The notes under the pieces were generated by a model. The model was not told the DNA's origin and did no database searches. It was given only the letters and a program-made list of their open reading frames with translations. Both the position numbers and the translations under genes were made by a program. This document shows positions 44,739 to 53,900 of a stretch of DNA of 64,000 nt, piece by piece (positions within the stretch are counted from its first letter, which is position 1; each line of letters starts with the position of its first letter). Origin of the DNA: Tunturibacter gelidoferens (GTDB lineage Bacteria; Acidobacteriota; Terriglobia; Terriglobales; Acidobacteriaceae); assembly GCF_040358255.1 (NCBI RefSeq), contig NZ_CP132938.1:1674001-1738000 (forward strand), read 5' to 3'.

Positions 44739-45171
44739 AAAGGCGGTCTCTCTTCCGGCGAAGCTAGGCGATGGATGATCGTCAGTGTCTAGAGAACAGA
44801 CAAACCTTCGACCACCTCGAACAGCGTTTTTGATCCCTTGCAGGAATACTATCGCGTCGTGGTTCGTGTTGAATGCAGGTCTATTTCAGTCGGCAAGATT
44901 TCTCTCGTCATTAAAACCAAGAGTCTTCCATTGGAAGGTTGAGTCTCTCATCAGGGCATCTCCTGTGGCTCACAGAAGAAACGCCTATCTCTCTGCCTTC
45001 ACTATTCCCGCAATGAAACCAACTACTCGGAAGGGCTTAGATAGCTTTCTGAATGGTCGGAGTCGGTCCAGAGGGAAGAACGACCGATTCGTCAGAAGCG
45101 GTCAACGGTGACGCCTGGAATATTTGCAACAAAGATCCTGACGCAGTGATCGTCGGAAGGGGGCTAAAATC
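44739..45171. other. 433-base spacer
   Basis: Presumed promoter region of the MFS gene. Several short frames occur here without ribosome sites or recognisable domains, and I see nothing firm. Confidence 0.4.
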
Positions 45172-45207
45172 TTGAAACAAGAAGAACGAGCGCTCCGTAG
45201 ATCCATG

Positions 45208-45396
45208 CGGCGCAGCCGAAAGGAAATGCGAGCACTACCGGGGCCGGCGAACTTTAGGTGTCTGTCTGCTTTCGGTGCCCAGTCAAGAACCGACTCTTTG
45301 TTAGATCGATTCATTTGCCCCAATTGCGAAGACCCTCTTTATTCCATTACCTTGGCCCGTCCACGAAATTGGCTGACTGGTATCGTGCCCAAATAG
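45208..45396 (+). CDS. possible small CxxC protein
   Basis: A 62-codon frame from ATG (a TTG at 45172 would lengthen it) ending FICPNCEDPLYSITLARPRN then WLTGIVPK. The CPNC pair and even amino-acid use suggest a short zinc-ribbon-like protein, but no clear ribosome site is seen. Low confidence. Confidence 0.3.
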   Translation, partial: RRSRKEMRALPGPANFRCLSAFGAQSRTDSLLDRFICPNCEDPLYSITLARPRNWLTGIVPK

Positions 45397-45447
45397 TTGG
45401 GTCTCGGGTCCTACCATTCAACGAGAGTGAATCCAGGGAAGGGCAAC

Positions 45448-48400
45448 ATGAACAAAGGACGAAGCGTCATCGTCGGCACAGCCGTACTTGCTGGTGCGAT
45501 GGTCTACGCCGGAGTCACCTTTCCCAATGCATCTGCGATTGCAAAGCCGCCCACTACTACTGAAGCGACACTCGGACCTGTAACGGGAGAGGGTCCTTGG
45601 CGTGCCTCCTGTAAATACTGGACCGCCGCGCGTTTAATCAAGCCCTTGGGTCAGGAGGAGACAAATCAGCCGAAGAACGCACAGAGAGAGAGTAAAACCA
45701 GCGCGGTTTCTCAGCTCGTGGCATCCATGAGCAGCCCGAAGACTGACTGTGAAGGTGACGATGACTGGGGTATTCCTCAACTACCGTCCGATCACATCGA
45801 CGCAGCCACGACAACCTCGACGGAAGATCTCCACCAGCCAGAGATCCGCGTCATCCTTGCGTCCGTCCCCGACCCTATTCACAGTCATCTGGCGCTTGAG
45901 TTTGATAGAACCATCGATTCATTCATGCAGGCAGCAGCTGACCGCCGGTATCTTAGCAGCAACTACTGGTTCCCCTGGAAGATTCAGCATGGCGCCGACG
46001 CCGTCAATGAATCATCTATCAATGCGACAAGCACCGAGGAAGACCGCTACCGGGAACAACAACCGGGGCTCATCATTCTCAAATACAGTCCCCAGCGAGA
46101 CGAAAAGAGTTTCTCCTGGCTTAGCTACCATCGCGTCATCTATCTCTTTCTGGTAAGCGAGTCTCCCGCCTTGGGCATGAACGGCCTTCAGCTTCGCAAT
46201 GCGCTCCGTTACGAAGCCATGCTGCGAAGCCGATACGGGGCCAAGCTTTCTATGAGCGACGATGACTCTCAACTTGCCGTCATTGGTCCCGGCTCGTCAG
46301 GTTCCGCCGCCTCTCTTCGCGAAGGGATCGTTAATGCTCCATTTGCCGAAGAGAAAAATCCTGGTGAAGAAAAGAGTCACGAAAAACTCAAGACCAAGAA
46401 CGGAACCAGAGATCGACTCGAAGGTGCAAATCAGGCCAAACCAAAAGATATAACCAACGTCATCGTAGCGGGTACCACCTCGACACTCATCGCCGACGCC
46501 GAACTGAATTCGCCGTCTTCAACCAGATTCATCACGTACTACTCCTTTGGAGAAGACACCGTCTCCGAAGAGCATCGAATCCTCGACTCGTTTCGAAGCG
46601 CTCATTCCGATGAGCAACATATCGCTATCCTTAGCGAAGACGACACCGTATTTGGTGAAGCCAGCAGTCGCCCCAGCGTGCCAGATACATCAGGGGGGCT
46701 AAACGCGACCGGGTGGCCATACCGGCCGGCCATGCCGGATGAATCCGCCGCGCCTTATCATCCAATCTATATTCGCTTTCCGCGAGAGATATCGCTCCTG
46801 CGAAATGCCCAGGGCGAGAAGCCTGGAAAGAATTCTTCTTCAGAGATCCCCACTCCCTATTTGAATCTGACGCTCAAAGACTCGAGTGCAGATGACACCA
46901 TGCCTCGGTTTTCTACGACTCAGACGCCGTTATCGCAAGAGGCACAGTTGATGGCCATCGCTCATCAGCTTCAGCGAGCGCGTGTCGAATATATACTCAT
47001 CACCGCATCAAACATTCTGGACGAGCTCTTTCTCGCTCAGTTTCTCCATCGCGCCTGTCCAGACGCCAGGATCGTCTTCTACAACGGCGGCGATCTGCTG
47101 GTCGAGCGAGACGTAGATAACGCCCGCTACATCGGTTCCCTTACAATCTCTCCCTATAATCTAACGACGTTGAGCAGGCCGTTTTATGCGGGCCGCGCCT
47201 TCTCGGACTCGCAGGCTGAAGCTACCTATAATGCCGCCAGTTACATCTTGTGGAAGGGATCGAAGGACCCGAAGACCCAGCCGTTAAATCTCTCCGGCTA
47301 TCTACGCGGTGAGGACAAGATGCAAGCCCCTCTCTGGGCAACTGCCGTCGGTAGCGATGGGTACTATCCTCTTGGACTCGTCAATGGATGCGCCAGCGAG
47401 TGGCCCCGGATTCTACCGAGTTTTCATGGCGCAGAACCCGTACCGTGTTCGGAGAGGGAGATATCCTCCATGCAGCTCCTTCCTCTTCCGTCTCCGAATG
47501 CAGCTCCATCGTTGGCTTGGTCTATTCTCTGCGTCATCCTTACTGGTCTCTGCATCGGTCACGCCGCCATCATGCTTTCAGCAGAGTATTGGTCGCCCTT
47601 CACCCGTGATCTGGCGATCGATCAGAACGATCAGCCTCGTCGCAGATCGGTCTACATCAATATCGGAACCTCCGTACTCTTCTGCATGTCGTTCGTCCTG
47701 GCCTCGCCGATGTTTCTCATCCTGCGGGTCTACCGATGGGAAAGAAGCAATCTCGTTGTCGCCTCTATGACCCTGCTTGTCGCAGTCGCGGCCGTGCTCG
47801 CCACTCTCTACAAGACGTGGCCTTATCTCAAATACGAGCCTCAGAGAAATTCGAAGTATCCAACAGGTCTCTACTTCTTGTTCAACCTGCTCGCACTTGC
47901 CACGCTCATTGTGGTTCCACTGTTCTGGCTTCGGATCTGTCTGCACAATGCTGCGAACGGTGTTCCCACTTATGTAGGCCTCTTCTTTAGTTATCGTTCG
48001 CTTCACCCCGGCAGCGGTGTCTCCCCTGTCATTCCCATTCTCTTGCTGCTATTTGGCTGGTACCTTTGGGCAATCTTTCAGACGGCGCGTCTCCGCTTCT
48101 CCACCATGAACCGCCCCAGGCTTCCCGATCAAGTCCCACTTAAATCCTCCTATCCCCTCTACGTTCCCGACCGCCAGCTAAGCGCATGTAGAAATCCGAC
48201 TAACGTCTGTCTCTTTGAAAACATCAGTTGTCTTCTCATCACCCGCGAAATCCTGCGCCGCTTCACTCGTTGGCCTCACAGAAAACTGAATGTGATCTTC
48301 TTCATCATCTACCTTGGCTTGTTTCTGCTTTGCGTTTTCTGCGGCCGTATTCAGAGCCTGGAGCGGTTCCTCTTGCATCCTGTTTACGGCCCTACACCCT

Positions 48401-49425
48401 ACGAGTTCCTTATTGCCGCGCTCTTCTTTCCACTCATTATGGTCGTCCTCACAGGATGGTTGCGCATGATCTTCGTGTGGGGATCCCTCAGTCGCGGCCT
48501 CCTCGAGCCACTGGAGCGAATGCCCATTCGCGCTGCCTTCAGCCGCCTCAAGGAGGTTGGGTGGATGACCATGCTTAGCCAGAGCAGCCTCCACATCCGT
48601 TGGCGCGACATGGCGCGTTCGAACGAGTCTGTCCGCCAGCTAGTCAATAACGAAGAGCTTCGCAAGGCGATCGACGATGATGCGAAATGGACCGTTTTGA
48701 AGAACGCGCATGATGATCTCAGTCTGAAGCTAAAGCAGCTAAGAGAGCACATTCAGTTTCGAAAAAGAGATAAGAGTCTGCCCATTCCTCCAATGGAATA
48801 TCCGCGGAACGACTGCGACCTCCCGCCGGAGGAACATCGCCAGGATCTTAGCTTCATCTACGCCATTGAGAAACGATATGCTGCTTTCTGTGAATTAATC
48901 TTGTCGGATCTGTTGATCCCTTACTGGGATAACCAACGTGTCGGCTTTGTCGAAGACGATGGGGATGACCTCGGCGCAAACCGAGCCAAACCGGAGACCC
49001 CCGCGCAGGATCCCCTTCCAATTCTTCTGGCGGAAGAGCTACTTGTTATCCGCTACGTCGCGCTCATCCGGTCTGTGCTCGTGAATATTCGCTACCTCAT
49101 GCTCTTCACCTGCGCGGCCTTCGTGCTCTCCATCGTTGCGTGGAACTCGTATCCCTTTCAGCCCCATCAACTGATTGACTGGTGTTTCACTCTCCTGCTT
49201 GTCTTCCTCGGTACCGGTGTCGTCTGGGTCTTCGCCCAAATGCATCGCAATTCCATCCTTAGTCGCATCACGGATACAGCGCCCAACAAGCTCGGTCTCG
49301 ACTTCTACATCCGAATCGTCACCTTCGGCGCAGCTCCGGTTCTCACGTGGTTGGCTTACCAGTTCCCAGACGCAGGTGGCAATCTTCTCAGAATCCTTCA
49401 ACCTGGTCTTCAAGTGGTTAAGTAA
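45448..49425 (+). CDS. giant membrane protein of unknown family with large extracytoplasmic domain
   Basis: 1325 residues from the ATG at 45448, which follows AGGGAAGGGC; a GTG or ATG 17 codons earlier has no site. A signal anchor (about 5-25) is followed by some 680 exported residues. Within them NVIVAGTTSTLIADAEL and VEYILITASNILDELFLAQF, then DARIVFYNGGDLL, resemble the alternating strand-helix units of periplasmic-binding-protein-like receptors. The second half has about ten membrane helices with a long hydrophilic loop (about 1050-1190) between the seventh and eighth. I see no catalytic motif and do not recognise the family. It converges with the CHAT/sigma unit. Confidence 0.8.
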   Translation: MNKGRSVIVGTAVLAGAMVYAGVTFPNASAIAKPPTTTEATLGPVTGEGPWRASCKYWTAARLIKPLGQEETNQPKNAQRESKTSAVSQLVASMSSPKTDCEGDDDWGIPQLPSDHIDAATTTSTEDLHQPEIRVILASVPDPIHSHLALEFDRTIDSFMQAAADRRYLSSNYWFPWKIQHGADAVNESSINATSTEEDRYREQQPGLIILKYSPQRDEKSFSWLSYHRVIYLFLVSESPALGMNGLQLRNALRYEAMLRSRYGAKLSMSDDDSQLAVIGPGSSGSAASLREGIVNAPFAEEKNPGEEKSHEKLKTKNGTRDRLEGANQAKPKDITNVIVAGTTSTLIADAELNSPSSTRFITYYSFGEDTVSEEHRILDSFRSAHSDEQHIAILSEDDTVFGEASSRPSVPDTSGGLNATGWPYRPAMPDESAAPYHPIYIRFPREISLLRNAQGEKPGKNSSSEIPTPYLNLTLKDSSADDTMPRFSTTQTPLSQEAQLMAIAHQLQRARVEYILITASNILDELFLAQFLHRACPDARIVFYNGGDLLVERDVDNARYIGSLTISPYNLTTLSRPFYAGRAFSDSQAEATYNAASYILWKGSKDPKTQPLNLSGYLRGEDKMQAPLWATAVGSDGYYPLGLVNGCASEWPRILPSFHGAEPVPCSEREISSMQLLPLPSPNAAPSLAWSILCVILTGLCIGHAAIMLSAEYWSPFTRDLAIDQNDQPRRRSVYINIGTSVLFCMSFVLASPMFLILRVYRWERSNLVVASMTLLVAVAAVLATLYKTWPYLKYEPQRNSKYPTGLYFLFNLLALATLIVVPLFWLRICLHNAANGVPTYVGLFFSYRSLHPGSGVSPVIPILLLLFGWYLWAIFQTARLRFSTMNRPRLPDQVPLKSSYPLYVPDRQLSACRNPTNVCLFENISCLLITREILRRFTRWPHRKLNVIFFIIYLGLFLLCVFCGRIQSLERFLLHPVYGPTPYEFLIAALFFPLIMVVLTGWLRMIFVWGSLSRGLLEPLERMPIRAAFSRLKEVGWMTMLSQSSLHIRWRDMARSNESVRQLVNNEELRKAIDDDAKWTVLKNAHDDLSLKLKQLREHIQFRKRDKSLPIPPMEYPRNDCDLPPEEHRQDLSFIYAIEKRYAAFCELILSDLLIPYWDNQRVGFVEDDGDDLGANRAKPETPAQDPLPILLAEELLVIRYVALIRSVLVNIRYLMLFTCAAFVLSIVAWNSYPFQPHQLIDWCFTLLLVFLGTGVVWVFAQMHRNSILSRITDTAPNKLGLDFYIRIVTFGAAPVLTWLAYQFPDAGGNLLRILQPGLQVVK

Positions 49426-49518
49426 TTTTCCATGCAGTTCTTCTTCAAAGCAGGCCGGAATCTGCAGGTCACGATACATAAATCTTGAATGCTAGTTCAG
49501 CTGTGCGAGTGATGCGGA

Positions 49519-49905
49519 TCATTCGGCACGATGACATTCAGAGGTTATATTGCCATCGATAGAATCCGACGAAAAGGTAACCCCTCGGCCTCCCGCATCC
49601 CACCAGATAAAACCTCCGGCCGCGTACCGCGCGCCAGAACCCGAAACTACATTCGCAAAGATGAGCGAATGCCCAGAGACAGGAACGATCGCAAGGCTGT
49701 TACCTGCTCCGTTAATATATTCAACCGAAAAAACTTCCGCAGGCAGTCCCATCTTACTTCCTTGGGCGTCACAGCGGTACTTCATCATATGCCGCGAGAT
49801 CGGTTCCGACCCACTTAGGTGGATCGTCAAGTCAGTCGCTCTCGCAAAAACGGAAAAGGTGAGAACAGCCACACCGGCCAGAAACCTATTAAATGAGGCG
49901 CTCAT
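49519..49905 (-). CDS. MliC/PliC-like C-type lysozyme inhibitor
   Basis: A 128-residue exported protein (signal peptide to about FARAT; GAGG ahead of the ATG). The mature part follows the MliC pattern: YRCDAQGSK, VEYINGAGNSLAIVPVSG, the conserved SGSGARYAAGG loop, WW and a final cysteine that would bond with the first. In typical members the WW is followed by a lysine that inserts into the lysozyme active site; here the stretch reads WWDAGGRG, so inhibition may differ. There is no lipobox, so a periplasmic PliC-like form is likely. Confidence 0.75.
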   Translation of the reverse strand: MSASFNRFLAGVAVLTFSVFARATDLTIHLSGSEPISRHMMKYRCDAQGSKMGLPAEVFSVEYINGAGNSLAIVPVSGHSLIFANVVSGSGARYAAGGFIWWDAGGRGVTFSSDSIDGNITSECHRAE

Positions 49906-50160
49906 AAATTACCTCTTCGTTCGCGATTGAACCCCGAAAGTGCAAACATCATATTCCCAAAGGTGATGGCTCTCGATAACTTCGTATAGGTCTTCCATAA
50001 CAACCTGAGTTGGTCCTTGTAAGTTCTATTCTAGAAAACGCTTGAGCCAGCGGAGATGATTTCAACCGATAAAAAGATAGAAACCTGCGGAGGTGATGTC
50101 TCCCGTCACCTCTCGCAGGCGTCACCAGCCCGAACAACTCGACTTGGCTGGAACCTAAGA

Positions 50161-50433
50161 TTAATTCGTCTGGACTGCCCTCGAGGCAGCCATTAACTGC
50201 TGATGCAGATCCATCAGATTCTCGGTATAGACGACGATCAGATCGATCATTGCAGCGAAGTAGATTCGCTCCGCGCCGCTCGTCCAGCCGGGACGATGAA
50301 TGACTGACAGCAGCTCTTCATAATAACTTTCACTGGGAAGCCTGCAAACAGCATGTTTAGCTTCGTCGAGCTTCTCTTCAAACCGAAGCTGATTTATCGA
50401 TGCCTGGGATGTTACCTGTTTCAGCGAAGCCAT
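50161..50433 (-). CDS. small helical protein of unknown function
   Basis: A 90-residue protein. The ATG at 50433 is chosen because AGGAG precedes it; a TTG five codons earlier overlaps that site. It is largely alpha-helical (LRFEEKLDEAKHAVCRLP, MIDLIVVYTENLMDLHQQLM), with no signal or membrane segment. It lies between the CHAT gene and the MliC-like gene on the same strand. Family unknown. Confidence 0.65.
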   Translation of the reverse strand: MASLKQVTSQASINQLRFEEKLDEAKHAVCRLPSESYYEELLSVIHRPGWTSGAERIYFAAMIDLIVVYTENLMDLHQQLMAASRAVQTN

Positions 50434-50496
50434 CAGTTCTCCTGTCAAGTACGTGTCTGCGCAAGCACACCCTGTAGTGACGGTCGGACCAAAATC

Positions 50497-50515
50497 GTTT
50501 CAATTGTGCTGAAAC
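50497..50515. promoter_or_regulatory. GTTTCA-N7-TGAAAC inverted repeat
   Basis: A perfect 6-bp inverted repeat with 7-base spacing, 64 bases before the start of the small minus-strand gene at 50433 and after the CHAT gene. Operator-like. Confidence 0.35.
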
Positions 50516-50581
50516 CATTTGAAAAATAGCTAAATCAAGAAAGTCTCTGGTTTGAACCTTTTGAAGATTGAGATAAGGCCT

Positions 50582-53125
50582 CTACGAACCGGCATAGAGT
50601 TGAAATGCTGCCCAATACATAGGCTTGCGCGTGACACCATCAGAACGCATCATCGCTAACTTAGCCGTTCTAAGCGCCTCGTCCGGTTTGCTTCCGCTTT
50701 CAAGGCCGCCATACAATCGGTCCATGAGTTGCGGTGTCGAAGCGTCGTTCACCTCCCACAACGCTCCGATTACGTTATGCGCTCCCGCCCGCAAGAACGC
50801 CCAGGACAAACCCACCAACTCCTCGCCCGCGTAAGCGCGTAACCCCGATCCGTAGCAGGACGAGATAGTCACAAGTCTGGCATGCAACGGATGATGGACG
50901 ATCTCCCGCGCATACAACTTATAGTCCTCAGGGTGAGCCGTTGATGCCGAAAGCACAACCGCCGAATCCAGCGGACTAAGCCGGCTTGCGGTCCCGTGAG
51001 CGACGAAGTGGATGTACTCAAAACGATCCGGCCCGATCGTTCCATACGCCGAGGGCACTGCCTCTGCCTGCGTGAGCACTGTCTCGCGATCCACCGTAAA
51101 ATGCCTCTTGATCTCATCCACTTCAGCCGGAGCGTTTCGCAGGCTTTCATACTCTGTGCCCGAAGAGACTGGATTGCCGATCAACAGTAAATTGTCCGCC
51201 TCATTTGAAGAAGAGACAGAATCGACCTTCGACAGAAGCCGAATCGAGTTCGCGTTCGTCAGCGTCACATCCTCGATCCAGTAATGAAGCTTTCCGACCC
51301 CCGGCTTAAGCAGCGTCTCGAAATTCAATCCGTTGAGGCCGCCGTCAGGAATGATAAATACCTTCGCCCCATCCGGGATCATAGACGCTGCTGGAGCGAC
51401 GATCGTGTCATAGAGATATCTACCGTCAACGTTCGCCTCCCGCAGCGCATCGCTCGATCTCAAAATCGCCTTCTGGTAGGTCTGGACATGAGATTCGATC
51501 TCTTGTTCCTTCGGAAGCAAGAAGAGACTCGTATGAGTTGCTGTGATTGCCCACAGATAAGACTTTTCTGATCCAAGCGAGTAGAAGAGAATTACGGCAT
51601 TGAGCTTACGCGCGATCGCCTGCGGATTCATCACCTCACGTAGAGTCGGCGAATTCTTTCTCGTCCCGAGCCCCTCGGCCAGAGTGCGCGCTCTCCCAAG
51701 GTCGAGAAGCTTCAGGGCTTCGTCTTCCCTATGCGAAGCGATTAAAAAACTAGCGTAGTCTCTGTAAAGATCATTTCCGTTCGCAAAGAAAGGTAATTTC
51801 AGTTCTTCATCTGTGACTTCGTTTCTCTTATCCTCAAAGGTCTGAATAGATCTTCGGTACCAGATCTCAGCTTGTTTTTGGTTTTGTCTGACGGTGAAGT
51901 ATTTTGCGAGGCCGTCTTCAATCTGCCATCGCACATAAGGGGCTCCCTCCGCGCTCTCATACACCTCCATCAACATTCGTTCTGCATCTCGCCCGTTCGG
52001 CTGATGTATCGCTAGAAGTGCCTGCACGAACTTGGCGTCAATCTCCGCTCCCTTGTCGCCGGATAAATTCGCTGCACGGACTGCCTCGTCGCTTTGAATC
52101 TTCGCGGAATCGAATTGCCCCTCTTGGAAATACAAGAGTGCTAGTTGTGTCTCGATGTCAGAGATCTGATCCGTAGCATTGATGGCGGTTGCGGACTTTA
52201 GCGCTCGTTCGTAGCAGGTCTTCGCCTCCTTGAGATCCCCGAGTTTGTAATAAGACGAACCGGCCTCCCATAACCAAACGACCTGTGCGCTTGTAGTACC
52301 TATCTCCCTGGCTTCTTTTTCAGCGGCCTGGAAATTCGACAGAGCCTTCTCGTAATCTCCAAGCCGATAGAACGCGTCACCCATATCTCCCATCGCCGCT
52401 TCTGTTACCTGTCTTGCCTGCACAGATCTTGCAAATTTAGTCGCTTCCTGCAGCAGAGCCACCGCTTCGTCGTAATGCTCCATCTGCAAAGCCACATATC
52501 CAAGATTTAAGAGATCGCTGGCTTCGAGGAAAGCATCCGCATGGCCGCGCGCAGCCTGCAAACTTTTTCTATACAAGTCTGAAGCAGCAGTCAGGTTATT
52601 CCGGTTGAGCTGTATCCTCGCTTCGGCATTGAAAACCTCACCGTCTAAATGCGAATTACTCAAATCGCATAAGACCCGCGCCTGGCGTAACTCTTGATCT
52701 GATTGTTGGGATTGGCCCAATCCCGCATGCGCCAAGCCACAGAGCAAGTCCCTTTGGATTGCTGCATCCCCTGTGTCGGGATACGAGACCGTCTTATCGT
52801 CGAGTAAGTGGAGGACATCCGTTCGGCGTCCCTGATAGGTGAGAATCTCGCCTTCCAGGAGGCGAAACTTCATCGACCAGTTTGCATCTCTGCTGGCGAA
52901 GCGTTCGCGTGCCTCCTCCGCTTCCGCTTGTGCCACATCCAGACTGCCATGCAGAAAGTCGCTTCGGATGTGCTCGAACGTCGCCGCTGGATCTTCGATG
53001 CCCACCGAGGAACGGCATCCCAAACCGCTAATGGCAAACAGCGAGGCGGTGGCCAGTACTATGGCGGAACAGTACGGCCACCAGTGGTCAACGAAGATAT
53101 GTTCAGGTTTCCTTCTACATTGCAA
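50582..53125 (-). CDS. TPR-CHAT caspase-like lipoprotein
   Basis: About 847 residues if started at the TTG at 53125; the frame stays open to 53341 but overlaps the previous gene in another phase. A lipoprotein-type signal ends SGLGC. It is followed by some ten tetratricopeptide-like repeats (for example LLNLGYVALQMEHYDEAVAL, MGDAFYRLGDYEKALSNFQA) and a C-terminal CHAT domain. The caspase-like dyad is complete: histidine in HFVAHG (H710) and cysteine in ISSCYGSG (C757), with the closing GLSWAFLRAGAHNVIGALW. It should be a protease or peptide-binding effector on the outer side of the inner membrane or in the periplasm. It follows sigma and anti-sigma genes. Confidence 0.85.
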   Translation of the reverse strand: MQCRRKPEHIFVDHWWPYCSAIVLATASLFAISGLGCRSSVGIEDPAATFEHIRSDFLHGSLDVAQAEAEEARERFASRDANWSMKFRLLEGEILTYQGRRTDVLHLLDDKTVSYPDTGDAAIQRDLLCGLAHAGLGQSQQSDQELRQARVLCDLSNSHLDGEVFNAEARIQLNRNNLTAASDLYRKSLQAARGHADAFLEASDLLNLGYVALQMEHYDEAVALLQEATKFARSVQARQVTEAAMGDMGDAFYRLGDYEKALSNFQAAEKEAREIGTTSAQVVWLWEAGSSYYKLGDLKEAKTCYERALKSATAINATDQISDIETQLALLYFQEGQFDSAKIQSDEAVRAANLSGDKGAEIDAKFVQALLAIHQPNGRDAERMLMEVYESAEGAPYVRWQIEDGLAKYFTVRQNQKQAEIWYRRSIQTFEDKRNEVTDEELKLPFFANGNDLYRDYASFLIASHREDEALKLLDLGRARTLAEGLGTRKNSPTLREVMNPQAIARKLNAVILFYSLGSEKSYLWAITATHTSLFLLPKEQEIESHVQTYQKAILRSSDALREANVDGRYLYDTIVAPAASMIPDGAKVFIIPDGGLNGLNFETLLKPGVGKLHYWIEDVTLTNANSIRLLSKVDSVSSSNEADNLLLIGNPVSSGTEYESLRNAPAEVDEIKRHFTVDRETVLTQAEAVPSAYGTIGPDRFEYIHFVAHGTASRLSPLDSAVVLSASTAHPEDYKLYAREIVHHPLHARLVTISSCYGSGLRAYAGEELVGLSWAFLRAGAHNVIGALWEVNDASTPQLMDRLYGGLESGSKPDEALRTAKLAMMRSDGVTRKPMYWAAFQLYAGS

Positions 53126-53877
53126 CCTAGCTCGGCCCGAATCATCGATAACGAAACCGTCCCGCGACTGATAAAAAATTCTCCAAGGAAGATCCTTCCG
53201 AACTCCGGAATCTCCATAACGTGGCCGAAAGATCTGCCTGGAACCGCCTGATCCACGCCATCCACCAAGGAACACAGAACACATCGATCTTCTCCCGGCT
53301 TTGGATCCGAATCCATCCAACCAAATCTGTCGCTCACCCATCCGGCTTTCTTTGCGTTAGCGCTCTTGACTATTTTGCGACCCTGATCGCGGCTGGCCTG
53401 CTGAAAGTGTTTGTGGGAAAGTGGTTCGTCAGCTTCGCCCCGTAGAGTCATGAACTTTTCGTTCATCACTGGTGCAACGTCGCGCCCAGCTACTCGAAGC
53501 TGGTCGAACCGAGATCCAGCAAACGAGATTCGAGGGTATTTGCCGTCTTTGGAGTATTCGATAGAGACCTGGGCCACAATCCGCTCAGCCGTCAAAACCT
53601 CCAGAATGTTTAGTCCCTCGACCACAGAAGTGGTCACCATAGACCAGGGGCCGTCCGTCTGTTGTTCTCTACCCGAAACACGAGTATAAGCCGCACGGCA
53701 CGAGACGATCGAATCATGATTAAACGATCCGGTCGATGTCGTCACATGGCCGCCGACGGCGGGCAGTAAGGAGTGTGCCTGCGACGGGATTATTTTCTGA
53801 GAAGGATGTTTGACGAATCCGCCTAGCGAGTGCGCGTCGGATTGAAAGTAGAATGTCTTCGTTGAAACGGGTCGCAT
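53059..53877 (-). CDS. unknown protein of the sigma/CHAT unit
   Basis: A 272-residue protein overlapping the CHAT gene's N-terminal frame by about 67 bases. Typical stretches are SFNHDSIVSCRAAYTRVSG, SVVEGLNILEVLTAERIVAQ, ISFAGSRFDQLRVAG and a C-terminal VPGRSFGHVMEIPEFG then RIFLGEF, ending in a Gly/Thr-rich tail. I recall this pattern from acidobacterial proteins of unknown function but cannot name a characterised family. It has no evident signal peptide or membrane helix. It lies 23 bases after the anti-sigma gene, so cotranscription is likely. Confidence 0.75.
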   Translation of the reverse strand: MRPVSTKTFYFQSDAHSLGGFVKHPSQKIIPSQAHSLLPAVGGHVTTSTGSFNHDSIVSCRAAYTRVSGREQQTDGPWSMVTTSVVEGLNILEVLTAERIVAQVSIEYSKDGKYPRISFAGSRFDQLRVAGRDVAPVMNEKFMTLRGEADEPLSHKHFQQASRDQGRKIVKSANAKKAGWVSDRFGWMDSDPKPGEDRCVLCSLVDGVDQAVPGRSFGHVMEIPEFGRIFLGEFFISRGTVSLSMIRAELGCNVEGNLNISSLTTGGRTVPP

Positions 53878-53900
53878 ATCAGCCCTTCAGTTTCAGTAGT

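Noticed and set aside
44785..45111. 108-codon frame upstream of the giant membrane protein
   Set aside because: No ribosome site, no recognisable pattern, and a composition rich in Arg and Ser typical of non-coding frames.
49949..50137. 62-codon minus-strand frame upstream of the MliC-like gene
   Set aside because: Arg/Ser/Pro-rich, no ribosome site or domain; regarded as spacer.
50582..53125. CHAT protein as a type III-E CRISPR or gasdermin-type defence effector
   Set aside because: No Cas gene, repeat array, gasdermin-like or nuclease gene is nearby; the lipoprotein signal and the sigma/anti-sigma neighbours point elsewhere.
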